The notes: generated by a model from the letters alone, not told the origin. A stretch of DNA of 64,000 nt from an uncultured Thomasclavelia sp. (GCF_944324745.1 NZ_CALUXO010000018.1:1-64000), one strand, 5' to 3'; counted from the first letter of the stretch, positions 36,753 to 45,218 are shown. Made by a program: numbers and translations.

Positions 36753-36832
36753 TGTTATAATGGAGTATATTAATACAACAGATACGTAGTGATAGATAAT
36801 GATACAAATAGTTGAAAGGTGGAGGTAATTTT

Positions 36833-37162
36833 ATGCGGATTTATTTGATTATCGGGATCGTAGTAGTAGTTATATTATTATTGCTTTTAATTATTTTTTT
36901 AAGAAAAAGAAATCGACGCCCAAAATATTATATATTGATTGTTAATTTTGATGATGGATATTTTTATGATTTAGCTGCTGATGAACGGTTTAATAAATTA
37001 GCCAGCTTTGAAAAAAATGGGGATGGATTTATTGCTAGAACGCATTTAAATGAAGTTCAGTTGAAAAAAGAAATTGGTCAGATTTTAGACATGGATCTGG
37101 CAAAAGTACACGTTATTATTAAAAGATGGTGGCTAAATCGCAATCAGGAAGATTTTATGTAA
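36833..37162 (+). CDS. small single-pass membrane protein, unknown
   Basis: A 109-residue protein not recognised. One strong N-terminal helix (about 2-22) is followed by a basic stop-transfer run (RKRNRRPK), giving a soluble domain of about 80 residues containing VNFDDGYFYD. GGAGGTAAT precedes ATG 36833; an in-frame upstream start at 36812 is less likely. It is monocistronic with its own terminator. Confidence 0.7.
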   Translation: MRIYLIIGIVVVVILLLLLIIFLRKRNRRPKYYILIVNFDDGYFYDLAADERFNKLASFEKNGDGFIARTHLNEVQLKKEIGQILDMDLAKVHVIIKRWWLNRNQEDFM

Positions 37163-37163
37163 G

Positions 37164-37187
37164 GCATGAAGCAATTCATGCTTTTTG
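37164..37187 (+). terminator. terminator
   Basis: GCATGAA (37164-37170) pairs with TTCATGC (37175-37181), followed by TTTTT. Confidence 0.8.
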
Positions 37188-37254
37188 TATTTGTTAAATT
37201 ATTTACTGGTTTAGATAGTTAAAATTTGTCAATACATTTAATGGAGGCGATGAA

Positions 37255-37428
37255 ATGATCGATCAAGTTAAATTATTGGCAGGAGCCCAGGATATAAATG
37301 GGATTTTTTTACCTATAGATGAGATTTATATTTTAGTATCAACTGGTTATACCCATAGTATTTTAGAAAATCGAGTTCGAAAACAATATTATGTCAACAA
37401 TAAATACATTGATTTCAAGTCTGAGTAG
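37255..37428 (+). CDS. small protein, unknown (57 aa)
   Basis: A 57-residue frame opening MIDQVKLLAG and ending YIDFKSE. GGAGG stands eight bases before the ATG and a terminator overlaps its stop, so it looks like a complete small gene. It may belong to the remains of the element integrated near tRNA-Arg. No family recognised. Confidence 0.55.
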   Translation: MIDQVKLLAGAQDINGIFLPIDEIYILVSTGYTHSILENRVRKQYYVNNKYIDFKSE

Positions 37429-37446
37429 TCAATCAGACTTTTTTAT
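37418..37446 (+). terminator. terminator overlapping the small gene's stop
   Basis: AAGTCTGA (37418-37425) pairs with TCAGACTT (37433-37440), followed by TTTT. Confidence 0.75.
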
Positions 37447-37504
37447 CTAAAAACAACTTCCAATAATGAAAGTTGTCAGTATCATAACAGGGAGGTGATT
37501 AAAA

Positions 37505-37693
37505 ATGATTGATCCAAAAGATTATCCATTTCATGTTAAGTGGCTTGGTGGGATAGAAGAATTTGATGATTATATTAACTCATGGAAAGAAGCCGCACCG
37601 TGGGATAATGAAAATCACATAAAAGAAATATTAGATGGAGAAGAACAAGCACAGGTTAGTATGTCTATGTGGTCCAACCCATATATGCGATAA
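37505..37693 (+). CDS. small acidic protein, unknown (62 aa)
   Basis: A 62-residue Trp- and acid-rich soluble protein (EEFDDYINSW, EAAPWDNENH) not recognised. GGAGGTGATTAAAA precedes the ATG, an excellent ribosome binding site. It is followed 32 bases later by another 62-codon gene. Possibly cargo of the decayed integrative element. Confidence 0.65.
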   Translation: MIDPKDYPFHVKWLGGIEEFDDYINSWKEAAPWDNENHIKEILDGEEQAQVSMSMWSNPYMR

Positions 37694-37725
37694 CCAATAA
37701 AGTTTAATATAAGGAAGTGTTTTAA

Positions 37726-37914
37726 ATGACTGAAAAAGAAAAAGAACAAGAATATAAAAGATTGTGTATTAAATTAGGTTTTATTCCGTCAGAATATGAG
37801 CCTGATACATCAAAAGGTGTTTTTGAAGACGGCAATATGTATAATCCATTTAAAAAATTAACGTATGATGAATTAATGTTTTTATATGATAACGGTTATT
37901 TAGATAAAAAATAA
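37726..37914 (+). CDS. small charged protein, unknown (62 aa)
   Basis: A 62-residue soluble protein beginning MTEKEKEQEYKRL and ending FLYDNGYLDKK, with a mostly helical look. AAGGAAG precedes the ATG. No similarity to its 62-residue neighbour was seen. Same probable origin. Confidence 0.6.
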   Translation: MTEKEKEQEYKRLCIKLGFIPSEYEPDTSKGVFEDGNMYNPFKKLTYDELMFLYDNGYLDKK

Positions 37915-37962
37915 AACTCCGGTTATTCATAATTAAGCCACCAATAAAGGAGTGATAAGGTC

Positions 37963-38864
37963 ATGAGTATAGAAAATGACCTAGTAAGAAGAAAAAAGCC
38001 GTTATGTCTTTGAGATAAATTTTACCTATAAATGTTAATGGTATTACCAGGCGGTATTGGAAATCAGGCTTTACTACTAAAAAAGAGGTTCAGGAGCACG
38101 AGACACTGATCAGGGCTGAGGTTAAGGAAAAAGGCACGATGAAAAAAGATAGTCTCAAGATCCTTGATTGATGTCTATCAGTAATTTTTAGACTTTGGAG
38201 CAAGTCAGTACCAGGAAAATACTATAAAAAATATAGTTAATTATCACTATTTCAAAGTTGTACTTATCAAAATGCTTGATTATGCCTCGCTACAGGGCTA
38301 CTTCAATATGGTATTGAGACAAATAAAAACATCAGGAAAGCACTAAATTGCATTATAAAATACACTTTTAAAGTTGGTTATATTAGTAACAATCGTAACT
38401 GTCACTGGTAAGGAAAATGCTGGAAACGTTGATAAAATACTTGATCAACAAGGTGTTTTGATTTTGGTAGATGCTCTTATAGATAAAAGCATTTTTGACC
38501 TGGATAATGATATTATTCATGCAGATAAAAAACTAATCTGCAAAGAATTAAAGAAAAAAGACTTTAAAATTTCCCATGAATGAAGTCCAAAAATCTAATT
38601 CCCCTACCTGGTATTCTTAAAGATATTATTAACGGTTTATGGTCAATCCATCTAACAAGGCTATTTGCGACGTAGAGGGCTTTGTATGGGCATAGATTAG
38701 AATACTAGATATTTCTTTTAATTTCTTATATGCTAAGACATACCTATGTTACAATGCTGGTAATTAATATTGTTGATTTAAAAACTGTGCAGGATTTAAT
38801 GAGACATAGTAATATCAATACTACTATGAGCATTTACACGCATATTAAAAAAAGCATTAATTAG
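37963..38864 (+). pseudogene. tyrosine integrase remnant
   Basis: No open frame spans this region, but translated pieces follow a phage/ICE integrase from start to end. About 38029-38160 gives the arm-type DNA-binding domain (INVNGITRRYWKSGFTTKKE). Around 38500-38580 FDLDNDIIHADKKL resembles the core DID motif. About 38600-38645 reads IPLPGILKDIINGLW. The segment 38727-38864 gives LRHTYVTML (HxxR), DLMRHSNI (His) and IYTHI (catalytic Tyr), ending in a stop. Several stops and shifts lie between. It lies just beyond the 3' end of tRNA-Arg, the usual place for such an integrase. Confidence 0.8.
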
Positions 38865-38907
38865 AGGTTAGTATTTTTGAAAAAAATGTGGTAAAAACAT
38901 CAGATAA

Positions 38908-38950
38908 ACAAAAAGCCCTCAACTAGAATTGGCTCTAGAATGAGGGTTTC
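38908..38950 (-). terminator. terminator of tRNA-Arg
   Basis: On the minus strand CCCTCA is paired with TGAGGG (38916-38921 with 38941-38946) and an inner 5-bp stem (38923-38927 with 38934-38938), followed by TTTTTG. Confidence 0.8.
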
Positions 38951-38982
38951 AAGCAATTTTATAAACTTTATAGATTTATATT

Positions 38983-39057
38983 TGGCATCCCTAGTAGGAA
39001 TCGAACCTACAACTTAACCTCCGGAGGGTTACGTGATATCCATTTCACTATAGGGAC
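38983..39057 (-). tRNA. tRNA-Arg (anticodon CCG)
   Basis: The minus strand folds as a complete 75-nt cloverleaf: acceptor GTCCCTA with TAGGGAT (a G-U at 1-72), D stem GTGA/TCAC, anticodon stem TAACC/GGTTA with loop CTCCGGA (anticodon CCG, reading CGG), T arm GTAGG-TTCGATT-CCTAC, discriminator G and encoded CCA. A terminator follows. Its 3' end faces the integrase remnant, so it was probably an attachment site. Confidence 0.95.
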
Positions 39058-39291
39058 ATTTCTTGATTAGTATAACATTTATTTTAATAAAAATAAATAA
39101 CAACTGAATAATTTTTTTATTTTATCAAAGAAAAAAGTATAAAGCTAAATGAAAAAAGGGTAGGCTAATTAAAAAAATCATGCTATGCTATTTTTAATAA
39201 AAAAGTTAATAAAAATGAATGGATTTTGTTGCTTCAATCGTATTATTAGTGAAAAGAGTTAGATTTACTAAATAATCGAGGAGGGATTTTG

Positions 39292-39666
39292 ATGAAAAAA
39301 ATTATTATTAGTTTATTAACTGGAATTGGATTGTTAGGATTTGGAGCCAATGTGATCATGGCTGATGCACCAGCTAACAGTAGTACTAATCAAGGAGGTA
39401 CTGCTACGGTAACTGAAATTACTGGTACTAATTGCAATCATGTTGATAGTGATGGAGATGGTATTTGTGATTATTGCCAGGCAAATTGTGGAAACAGTCA
39501 GGAAAATTATCAATGTAAGCATCATGATGAAAATGGTGATGGTATTTGTGATAATTGTAATGAAAGTTGTCCTCACTATGGCAATACTGGCACTACTACT
39601 AGTTCAACTAGCTATGGTCATCATGAAAATGGACATAATGCAAGACACCATGGTAATCATCATTAA
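39292..39666 (+). CDS. secreted Cys/His-rich repeat protein
   Basis: A 124-residue protein with a signal peptide (about 1-25, ending near MADA). Two copies of one unit follow: C48-x-H50-x4-DGDGIC59-x2-C62-x3-C66 and C75-x-H77-x5-GDGIC86-x2-C89-x3-C93. Each has six conserved metal-type ligands around an Asp/Gly calcium-loop-like turn. The last 17 residues are His-rich (YGHHENGH, RHHGNHH). I infer metal binding, probably Zn or another transition metal, outside the cell. GAGGAGGG precedes ATG 39292. The ECF sigma gene starts 14 bases later, so they form an operon and this protein is a likely regulon member or sensor partner. Confidence 0.8.
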   Translation: MKKIIISLLTGIGLLGFGANVIMADAPANSSTNQGGTATVTEITGTNCNHVDSDGDGICDYCQANCGNSQENYQCKHHDENGDGICDNCNESCPHYGNTGTTTSSTSYGHHENGHNARHHGNHH

Positions 39667-39680
39667 TAAAGGCTAGTTTA

Positions 39681-40163
39681 ATGCGTAGTGAACATGAATT
39701 GAATCGGGTTATTGATCAATACGGTGATACTGTTAGACGAATTTGTCTGCTTTATTTAAAAAATGAAGCTGATAGTGAAGATATTTTTCAAACAGTTTTT
39801 TTGAAGTATGTTACTAGTACCACTAAATTCGATAGTTCGGAACATGAAAAAGCCTGGATTATTCGGGTTACTATCAATAACTGCAAGGATTTACTTAAAA
39901 AGTTTTTTCGTCGAAAAACAGTGTCACTTGATGATTTGATTGAAAAACCCAGATCTTTAAGTGATGATCATCGTGAAGTGATTGAAGCGGTGTTGTCGTT
40001 ACCGCAAAAGTATCGAGATGTTATCTATTTACACTATTATGAAGGTTATACAGCACCAGAAATTAGTCAAATTCTTGGTAAAAATGTTAACACTGTTTAT
40101 ACACTCCTGACTCGTTCCAAGAAAATGCTGCGAGAACAATTAGGGGGTGATTATGATGGATAA
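39681..40163 (+). CDS. ECF-type RNA polymerase sigma factor
   Basis: A 160-residue sigma-70 family protein with region 2 (DQYGDTVRRICLLYLKN, DSEDIFQTVFLKY, EKAWIIRVTINNC) and region 4 (LPQKYRDVIYLHYYEGYTAPEI, VNTVYTLLTRSKKML), and no region 1 or 3. It overlaps the next gene by eight bases (ATG inside its final codons), the usual coupling of an ECF factor with its anti-sigma. Its target promoters are unknown, but autoregulation of this operon is expected. Confidence 0.93.
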   Translation: MRSEHELNRVIDQYGDTVRRICLLYLKNEADSEDIFQTVFLKYVTSTTKFDSSEHEKAWIIRVTINNCKDLLKKFFRRKTVSLDDLIEKPRSLSDDHREVIEAVLSLPQKYRDVIYLHYYEGYTAPEISQILGKNVNTVYTLLTRSKKMLREQLGGDYDG

Positions 40164-40887
40164 AAAGATCCAAGAAGCTTTTGACCAGATTCAAGTTGAA
40201 GATCGTTTAAAAGATAAAACTAAAGCTTATATAGTAAAACAAACCAAGAATTATACTAAAAGTAAACAATTTCATTTTTATCGTTTAATTCCATTAGCAG
40301 TATCTTTGATATTACTGATAATTGGTGGGTATTGGTTATATTTTGTTCCAACAGTAGCTATCAGTGTTGATATTAATCCGTCAATTGAACTAGGTATTAA
40401 TCGTTTTAATCAGGTTGTTTCTGTTGATAGTTATAATGATGATGGTAAGTCATTATTAGAATCATTGGATCTTAAATATCGAGATTATCAAGATGCGATT
40501 GATTCAATAATCAATAATGATCAGGTCATTGCTTATTTATCTAATGATGAAGTGATGACAATTTGTGTTATAGGTGATGAAAATAACCAGTCTAATCAAA
40601 TTTTATCGAATCTTGAAACAGTTACTAATGATCAAAGTAATACTTATTGTTATCATACTAATCATCATGAGGTTAATGATGCTCATGAATTGGGATTGTC
40701 GTATGGTAAATACCATGCATATTTAAAACTTCAGGAGTTGGATCCTAGTATTACGATTGATGATGTTCAAAATATGTCAATGAAAGAAATTCATCATTTG
40801 ATTGAATCACTTACATCAAGTAATGGAAGTGCTGAAAGTGGCGAAAGTAGTGAACATGGTCACCATCATGGTCAACACCATGAATAA
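40156..40887 (+). CDS. RsgI-like transmembrane anti-sigma factor with His-rich tail
   Basis: About 243 residues. A short cytoplasmic N-terminus (1-43), one helix (44-62), then the RsgI periplasmic fold beginning VAISVDINPSIELGIN. N74-P75 matches the Asn-Pro bond at which RsgI proteins cleave themselves. A conserved HELGLSYGKYHAYL / LDPSITIDDV helical part follows. The C-terminus ends EHGHHHGQHHE. Most RsgI proteins partner SigI and have carbohydrate-binding ends; this one partners an ECF factor and ends in a probable metal-binding tail like that of the first gene product. ATG 40156 fits the GGGGG site; ATG 40153 is possible. Confidence 0.83.
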   Translation: MDKKIQEAFDQIQVEDRLKDKTKAYIVKQTKNYTKSKQFHFYRLIPLAVSLILLIIGGYWLYFVPTVAISVDINPSIELGINRFNQVVSVDSYNDDGKSLLESLDLKYRDYQDAIDSIINNDQVIAYLSNDEVMTICVIGDENNQSNQILSNLETVTNDQSNTYCYHTNHHEVNDAHELGLSYGKYHAYLKLQELDPSITIDDVQNMSMKEIHHLIESLTSSNGSAESGESSEHGHHHGQHHE

Positions 40888-41430
40888 AAGGATTTTAACT
40901 AAAATCCTTTTTTGTAACATAATAAATCGATATTGACTAAAAAAATAAAAAATCCAGCAATATTTAATCAATGATGTATCAATGATCTTTAAATAACCGG
41001 CTCCAATGATCATATCACAAATCAGTAATAGTAAAAGAGAAATAAAAAGATGATCTTTATTTTTATAAGCAAAAAATAAATTTAGAAGACTGTAGGAAAG
41101 ATAAATAAGCGCTAGAGCTATCAGTGGATCAACTATTAAAAGAATACATAAAATAAAAGGAAAATATTGCTGGTAGTTTAATAGTTTTGAATATTGAATC
41201 TGAACCAAAATAAAAAAGAAAATACCAATAGTGTAGTGATGAGTAAATAATAATAGATAATCACCAATTAACATGTAAAAAAATGTTTTTATCATCTGAA
41301 TATTTTTGATAGTGTAAAAACTATAGATTAAATGAACGATCGTTGTCAGCAGTTTAATGCTGTTGCTATCTTTATTGAGAAAATCGAAAATGATAAAGAT
41401 AATAAAAAGAATGAAATTTAAAACGAGCAT
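40816..41430 (-). CDS. YhhN-like multi-pass membrane protein
   Basis: A 204-residue very hydrophobic protein with about seven helices. FYMLIGDYLLLF, IGIFFFILVQIQYSKLL, LICDMIIGAGYL and FYFFSQYRFI line up with the YhhN/TMEM86 (lysoplasmalogenase) pattern of GDxLL, FxxGxxxFxxxHxxY, SDxxL and YxxxQ. The match is by eye and moderate. Its last 30 codons run through the convergent terminator and antisense to the anti-sigma gene, an odd C-terminus. No strong RBS is seen before the ATG. Confidence 0.55.
   Translation of the reverse strand: MLVLNFILFIIFIIFDFLNKDSNSIKLLTTIVHLIYSFYTIKNIQMIKTFFYMLIGDYLLLFTHHYTIGIFFFILVQIQYSKLLNYQQYFPFILCILLIVDPLIALALIYLSYSLLNLFFAYKNKDHLFISLLLLLICDMIIGAGYLKIIDTSLIKYCWIFYFFSQYRFIMLQKRILVKILLFMVLTMMVTMFTTFATFSTSIT
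40886..40916 (+). terminator. terminator of the ECF operon
   Basis: AAAAGGATTTT (40886-40896) pairs with AAAATCCTTTT (40901-40911), followed by TT. Confidence 0.85.
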
Positions 41431-41532
41431 TTAACCACCATTATTAGTTTGAGTTTTTTAGTAAGATATAATCAAAAAGAGTGTAGTAAATTAGGATAAT
41501 TTGATAGAATATAGATAACTGGGGGAAAAGTA

Positions 41533-42396
41533 ATGAAACATATTTTTATCATCAATCCTAATAATCAAAGTAAAATAGAAAATATAATCGTAAAAGTGAT
41601 GCAAGGATATCAATATGAAATCAAGTATACGCAATATCCACGACATGCTACTAAAATAGCTTCTAATTATTATTCATGTCATTATCGCATTTATGCAGTT
41701 GGTGGCGATGGCTTGATTCATGAAATTGTTCAGGGACTAGCTGGCAGTGATAATGAGTTAGTGGTAATTCCCATGGGTACAGGCAATGATTTTATTCGTA
41801 CGATTGCCAATAGCCATGATCCACAATTGTTATTAGAACAATCATTGAAGCTAAAAGCTCAGCCGATTGATTTGATACAAGCTAATGATATTTATTGTAT
41901 CAACGTTCTTTGTTGTGCTTTTGATAGTGATATTGCCAATAATGTCCATAATTATAAACAAATCAGGCTGTTACCACGTTCTTTACAGTATGTCAACGTT
42001 TTATTACATCGGGTTTTTAAATATCATCTTTCTTTGACTAAAGTTAGTTTAAATGGGGAAAAATTATATGAGAACAAGCTGTTGTTAGGAGCGCTTTGTA
42101 ATGGACAATATTTTGGTGGTGGCTTTAAAATTGGTAAATATGCTAATGTTCAAAATGGTCTAATTGACATTAATCTTGTACCTAAATTACCAGGTTATAA
42201 AATTTCTTATTATCTTTCATTGCTACTAACTGAAAGACTTGAAAAAGGAAAATTGTATTATCATAATCAATTAGAAAGGGTTACGCTTGAAAGCTGGCAG
42301 GAAGTTAATATCGATGGTGAAGTTTATCCTCCAGGCACTTATCAATTGAGAATTGTTAAAAATCAGTTAAAAGTTGTCTTATTTACTAAAAATTAA
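41533..42396 (+). CDS. diacylglycerol/lipid kinase family protein (second copy)
   Basis: A 287-residue DAGK-catalytic protein with IINPNNQSK, YAVGGDGLIHEIVQG (GGDG nucleotide loop), VIPMGTGNDFIRT and the C-terminal NIDGEVYPPG. It is divergent from the copy at 18032; one may use diacylglycerol and the other another lipid, but this cannot be told. GGGGG precedes the ATG. It has no clear terminator before the riboswitch. Confidence 0.9.
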   Translation: MKHIFIINPNNQSKIENIIVKVMQGYQYEIKYTQYPRHATKIASNYYSCHYRIYAVGGDGLIHEIVQGLAGSDNELVVIPMGTGNDFIRTIANSHDPQLLLEQSLKLKAQPIDLIQANDIYCINVLCCAFDSDIANNVHNYKQIRLLPRSLQYVNVLLHRVFKYHLSLTKVSLNGEKLYENKLLLGALCNGQYFGGGFKIGKYANVQNGLIDINLVPKLPGYKISYYLSLLLTERLEKGKLYYHNQLERVTLESWQEVNIDGEVYPPGTYQLRIVKNQLKVVLFTKN

Positions 42397-42430
42397 TTGA
42401 CTTTCGTAACTTTTTGGATTATTATTACTG

Positions 42431-42560
42431 CTATAAAAGGGAGTAGCTGACACAATAGTGTTTACGATTTCGTCAATACGATGATTTATCATCCGGAACG
42501 TGATTAAACAGCGAGACTTTTATTGCAAAAATCGATGCAATAAAAGTGCTCGCTTTTATT
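42431..42560 (+). promoter_or_regulatory. yybP-ykoY manganese riboswitch
   Basis: The leader carries the conserved parts of this class in order: AAAAGGGAGTAGCTGA (42435-42450), CGTCAATACG (42471-42480), ATCCGGAAC (42491-42499) and AAACAGCGAGAC (42507-42518), then a terminator. Known of the class: it binds Mn2+ and turns on Mn exporters. The expression platform seems to be the long hairpin at 42511-42553, whose 5' arm overlaps the last aptamer element. Confidence 0.85.
42511..42560 (+). terminator. riboswitch-controlled terminator
   Basis: GCGAGACTTTTATTGC (42511-42526) pairs with 42537-42553 with a single bulged C, followed by TTTTATT. The 5' arm shares GCGAGAC with the riboswitch, allowing Mn2+-dependent antitermination. 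Confidence 0.85.
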
Positions 42561-42583
42561 GTGGAAAAAGAGGAGAAATGAAA

Positions 42584-45190
42584 ATGAAGGCTTATTACAA
42601 CGAGAGCAAAACGGAAGTTAGAAAACGTGTTAATGGGTCGTTAAAACCATTGACAGACCAGCAAGTTAAGGCTAATCAAGAAAAGTACGGGTTAAATGAG
42701 CTGGTAGAAGCAAAAAAGAAAAGCTTATTCAAAGTTTTTCTAGAACAGTATCAAGATTTTTTAGTTATTATTTTAATTATCGCGGCGATTATTTCGGGGT
42801 TTTTAGGTGACTTTGAAAGTACGATCGTAATTTTAATCGTTATTACGATCAACGCCATTTTAGGAACTGTTCAAACAGTTAAAGCGGAACAGTCATTAAA
42901 CAGTTTAAAAGAATTATCTTCACCAAACGCTAAAGTTTTAAGAAATGGACAAATCATTGAGATTCCTAGTAAGGAAGTAACTATTGGTGATGAAGTTCAT
43001 CTAGAAGCTGGTGATTTTATTCCAGCAGACGGTCGTATTTTAGAAAATGCTAGTATGAAAGTTGACGAAAGTGCTTTAACTGGTGAAAGTGTGGCGGTTG
43101 AAAAAGACACTGATGTAATTGAAGGAGAAGTTCCATTAGGTGATCGAACTAACATGGTTTATTCTGGAAGTTTTGTTACTTATGGACGGGGTACTTTTTT
43201 AGTAACTGCTATTGGTATGGATACTGAAGTTGGTAAAATTGCGCAATTATTAAAATCAACTTCTGAAAAGAAAACACCATTACAAGTTAACTTAGATAAT
43301 TTTGGTAAAAAATTATCAATTATCATTATCATTTTCTGTGCTATTTTATTTGGAATTAATATTCTTCAAGGTGGTAATCCTGGAGATGCCTTTATGTTTG
43401 CAGTTGCTTTAGCTGTAGCTGCCATTCCGGAAGCATTAAGTTCAATTGTTACGATCGTGTTATCATTTGGAACCCAAAAGATGGCTCGTGAAGGGGCAAT
43501 TATTCGTAAATTACAGGCTGTTGAAGGTTTAGGTAGTGTTTCTATTATTTGTTCTGATAAAACTGGTACCTTAACTCAAAATAAAATGACAGTTGAAGAC
43601 TACTATGTCGAAGGTCAAAGAATTCCAGCTGATCAAATTGATCCAAATATTCCGTTCCATAAAGACTTAATACGTTTAAGTATTTTATGTAATGACTCAT
43701 CTAATGTAGATGGAAAAGAAATTGGTGATCCAACTGAGACAGCGTTAATTAATTTAAGTCAAAAATTAGGTGTTCCAGCCAGTAGAGTTCGTGGTGTTTA
43801 TCCACGTTTAAGCGAATTACCATTTGATAGTGATCGTAAAATGATGTCAACTTTACATCAATTAAAAGATGGTTATACTATGATCACTAAAGGTGCGGTT
43901 GATGCTTTAATTGATCGTGTAAAATATATTCGTAAAAATAATCAAGATGTTGCTATCACGGATCAAGATAAAGAAGATATCTTGAAAATGAACTTGGAGT
44001 TTTCTCAAGGAGGACTTCGGGTCTTAGCGTTTACTTATCGTCGTTTTGATGAAGAAAAAAACTTAGATTATGATGATGAAAATGATTTAACTTTCTTAGG
44101 GTTGATTTCAATGATGGATCCACCTCGTGAAGAAAGTGCTGCTGCGGTTGCTGAAAGTAAAATGGCTGGTATTACACCAATCATGATTACTGGAGATCAT
44201 AAAATTACAGCTGCTGCTATTGCTAAAAGAATTGGTATTTTAACTGATATGTCACAAGCTGTCGAAGGTAGTGCTATTGATAATTTAAGTGATGAAGAAT
44301 TACAAAAATTTGTGGAAGATAAACGCGTTTATGCTCGTGTTTCTCCAGAACATAAAATTAGAATCGTTCGTGCCTGGCAAGATAAAGGTAATATCGTTGC
44401 CATGACAGGGGATGGTGTTAATGACGCCCCAGCTTTAAAACAGGCTGATATCGGAGTAGCTATGGGAATTACTGGTAGTGAAGTTTCAAAAGATGCTGCT
44501 GCCATGGTTTTAACTGATGATAACTTTGCTACAATCATTAAAGCAGTTGAAAATGGTCGTAATATTTATGCCCATATCAAAGATGCAATTCAGTTCTTAT
44601 TATCTGGTAACTTTGGAGCAATTCTAGTTGTTTTATATGCTTCACTTTGTGCTTTACCAGTTCCATTTGAACCAGTGCATTTATTGTTTATCAACTTATT
44701 GACTGACAGTTTACCTGCAATTGCTTTAGGTTTAGAGCCACATAGCAGCGCTGTTATGAAAGAAAAACCTCGTCCAATGAATGAGTCAATTCTAACAAAA
44801 TCATTCTTAACTAGTATTGGATTGGAAGGTTTGGTTATTTCAATCATGACAATGATTGGCTTTATGATTGGTTACCAGGAAAATGCTGTTTTAGCTAGTA
44901 CAATGGCTTTTGGTACTTTATGTTTATCAAGATTAGTTCATGGATATAACTGTAAATCAAAAACACCAGTATTGTTCAAAAAAGGTTTCTTTAATAATAT
45001 CTATTTACAAGGGGCTTTCTTAATTGGCTTCATATTAATCACAAGTGTTTTAGTTATTCCATTCTTTGATACAATGTTTAAAGTACAAACTTTATCATTA
45101 CAACAATTTGTGCTTGTATTTGGTTTAGCTTTAGCTAACTTACCAATTATTCAAATTCTTAAATGGATTAGAAGTCGTTTTAGTAAATAA
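42584..45190 (+). CDS. P-type ATPase, probable Mn2+ (or Ca2+) exporter
   Basis: An 868-residue P2A ATPase. It shows cation_ATPase_N (1-70), actuator TGES (about 166-169), M4 AAIPEAL, phosphorylation site DKTGTLTQNK (D at about 325), hinge TGDGVNDAP (about 609) and M6 NLLTDSLPAIALG. Sequence alone gives 'calcium-transporting ATPase', but the manganese riboswitch directly upstream argues for manganese export, as for YoaB and MgtA of lactococci and streptococci. AGGAG is eight bases before ATG 42584. Longer in-frame starts (42500) lie within the riboswitch. Confidence 0.93.
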   Translation: MKAYYNESKTEVRKRVNGSLKPLTDQQVKANQEKYGLNELVEAKKKSLFKVFLEQYQDFLVIILIIAAIISGFLGDFESTIVILIVITINAILGTVQTVKAEQSLNSLKELSSPNAKVLRNGQIIEIPSKEVTIGDEVHLEAGDFIPADGRILENASMKVDESALTGESVAVEKDTDVIEGEVPLGDRTNMVYSGSFVTYGRGTFLVTAIGMDTEVGKIAQLLKSTSEKKTPLQVNLDNFGKKLSIIIIIFCAILFGINILQGGNPGDAFMFAVALAVAAIPEALSSIVTIVLSFGTQKMAREGAIIRKLQAVEGLGSVSIICSDKTGTLTQNKMTVEDYYVEGQRIPADQIDPNIPFHKDLIRLSILCNDSSNVDGKEIGDPTETALINLSQKLGVPASRVRGVYPRLSELPFDSDRKMMSTLHQLKDGYTMITKGAVDALIDRVKYIRKNNQDVAITDQDKEDILKMNLEFSQGGLRVLAFTYRRFDEEKNLDYDDENDLTFLGLISMMDPPREESAAAVAESKMAGITPIMITGDHKITAAAIAKRIGILTDMSQAVEGSAIDNLSDEELQKFVEDKRVYARVSPEHKIRIVRAWQDKGNIVAMTGDGVNDAPALKQADIGVAMGITGSEVSKDAAAMVLTDDNFATIIKAVENGRNIYAHIKDAIQFLLSGNFGAILVVLYASLCALPVPFEPVHLLFINLLTDSLPAIALGLEPHSSAVMKEKPRPMNESILTKSFLTSIGLEGLVISIMTMIGFMIGYQENAVLASTMAFGTLCLSRLVHGYNCKSKTPVLFKKGFFNNIYLQGAFLIGFILITSVLVIPFFDTMFKVQTLSLQQFVLVFGLALANLPIIQILKWIRSRFSK

Positions 45191-45218
45191 GGAAAGATTT
45201 TAAAAGTCTTTCCTTTTT
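45189..45218 (+). terminator. terminator after the P-type ATPase
   Basis: AAGGAAAGA (45189-45197) pairs with TCTTTCCTT (45207-45215), followed by TTT. Confidence 0.8.

Noticed and set aside
38374-38583. 69-codon open frame in the integrase remnant
   Set aside because: No RBS; part of its translation (FDLDNDIIHADKKL) fits the decayed integrase, so it is a fragment and not a gene.
40888-41532. Second riboswitch or sRNA between the ECF operon and the lipid kinase
   Set aside because: The stretch is taken up by the leftward membrane-protein frame; no structured leader was seen.
42500-42583. N-terminal extension of the P-type ATPase
   Set aside because: It would translate through the riboswitch terminator; ATG 42584 is well placed from AGGAG.
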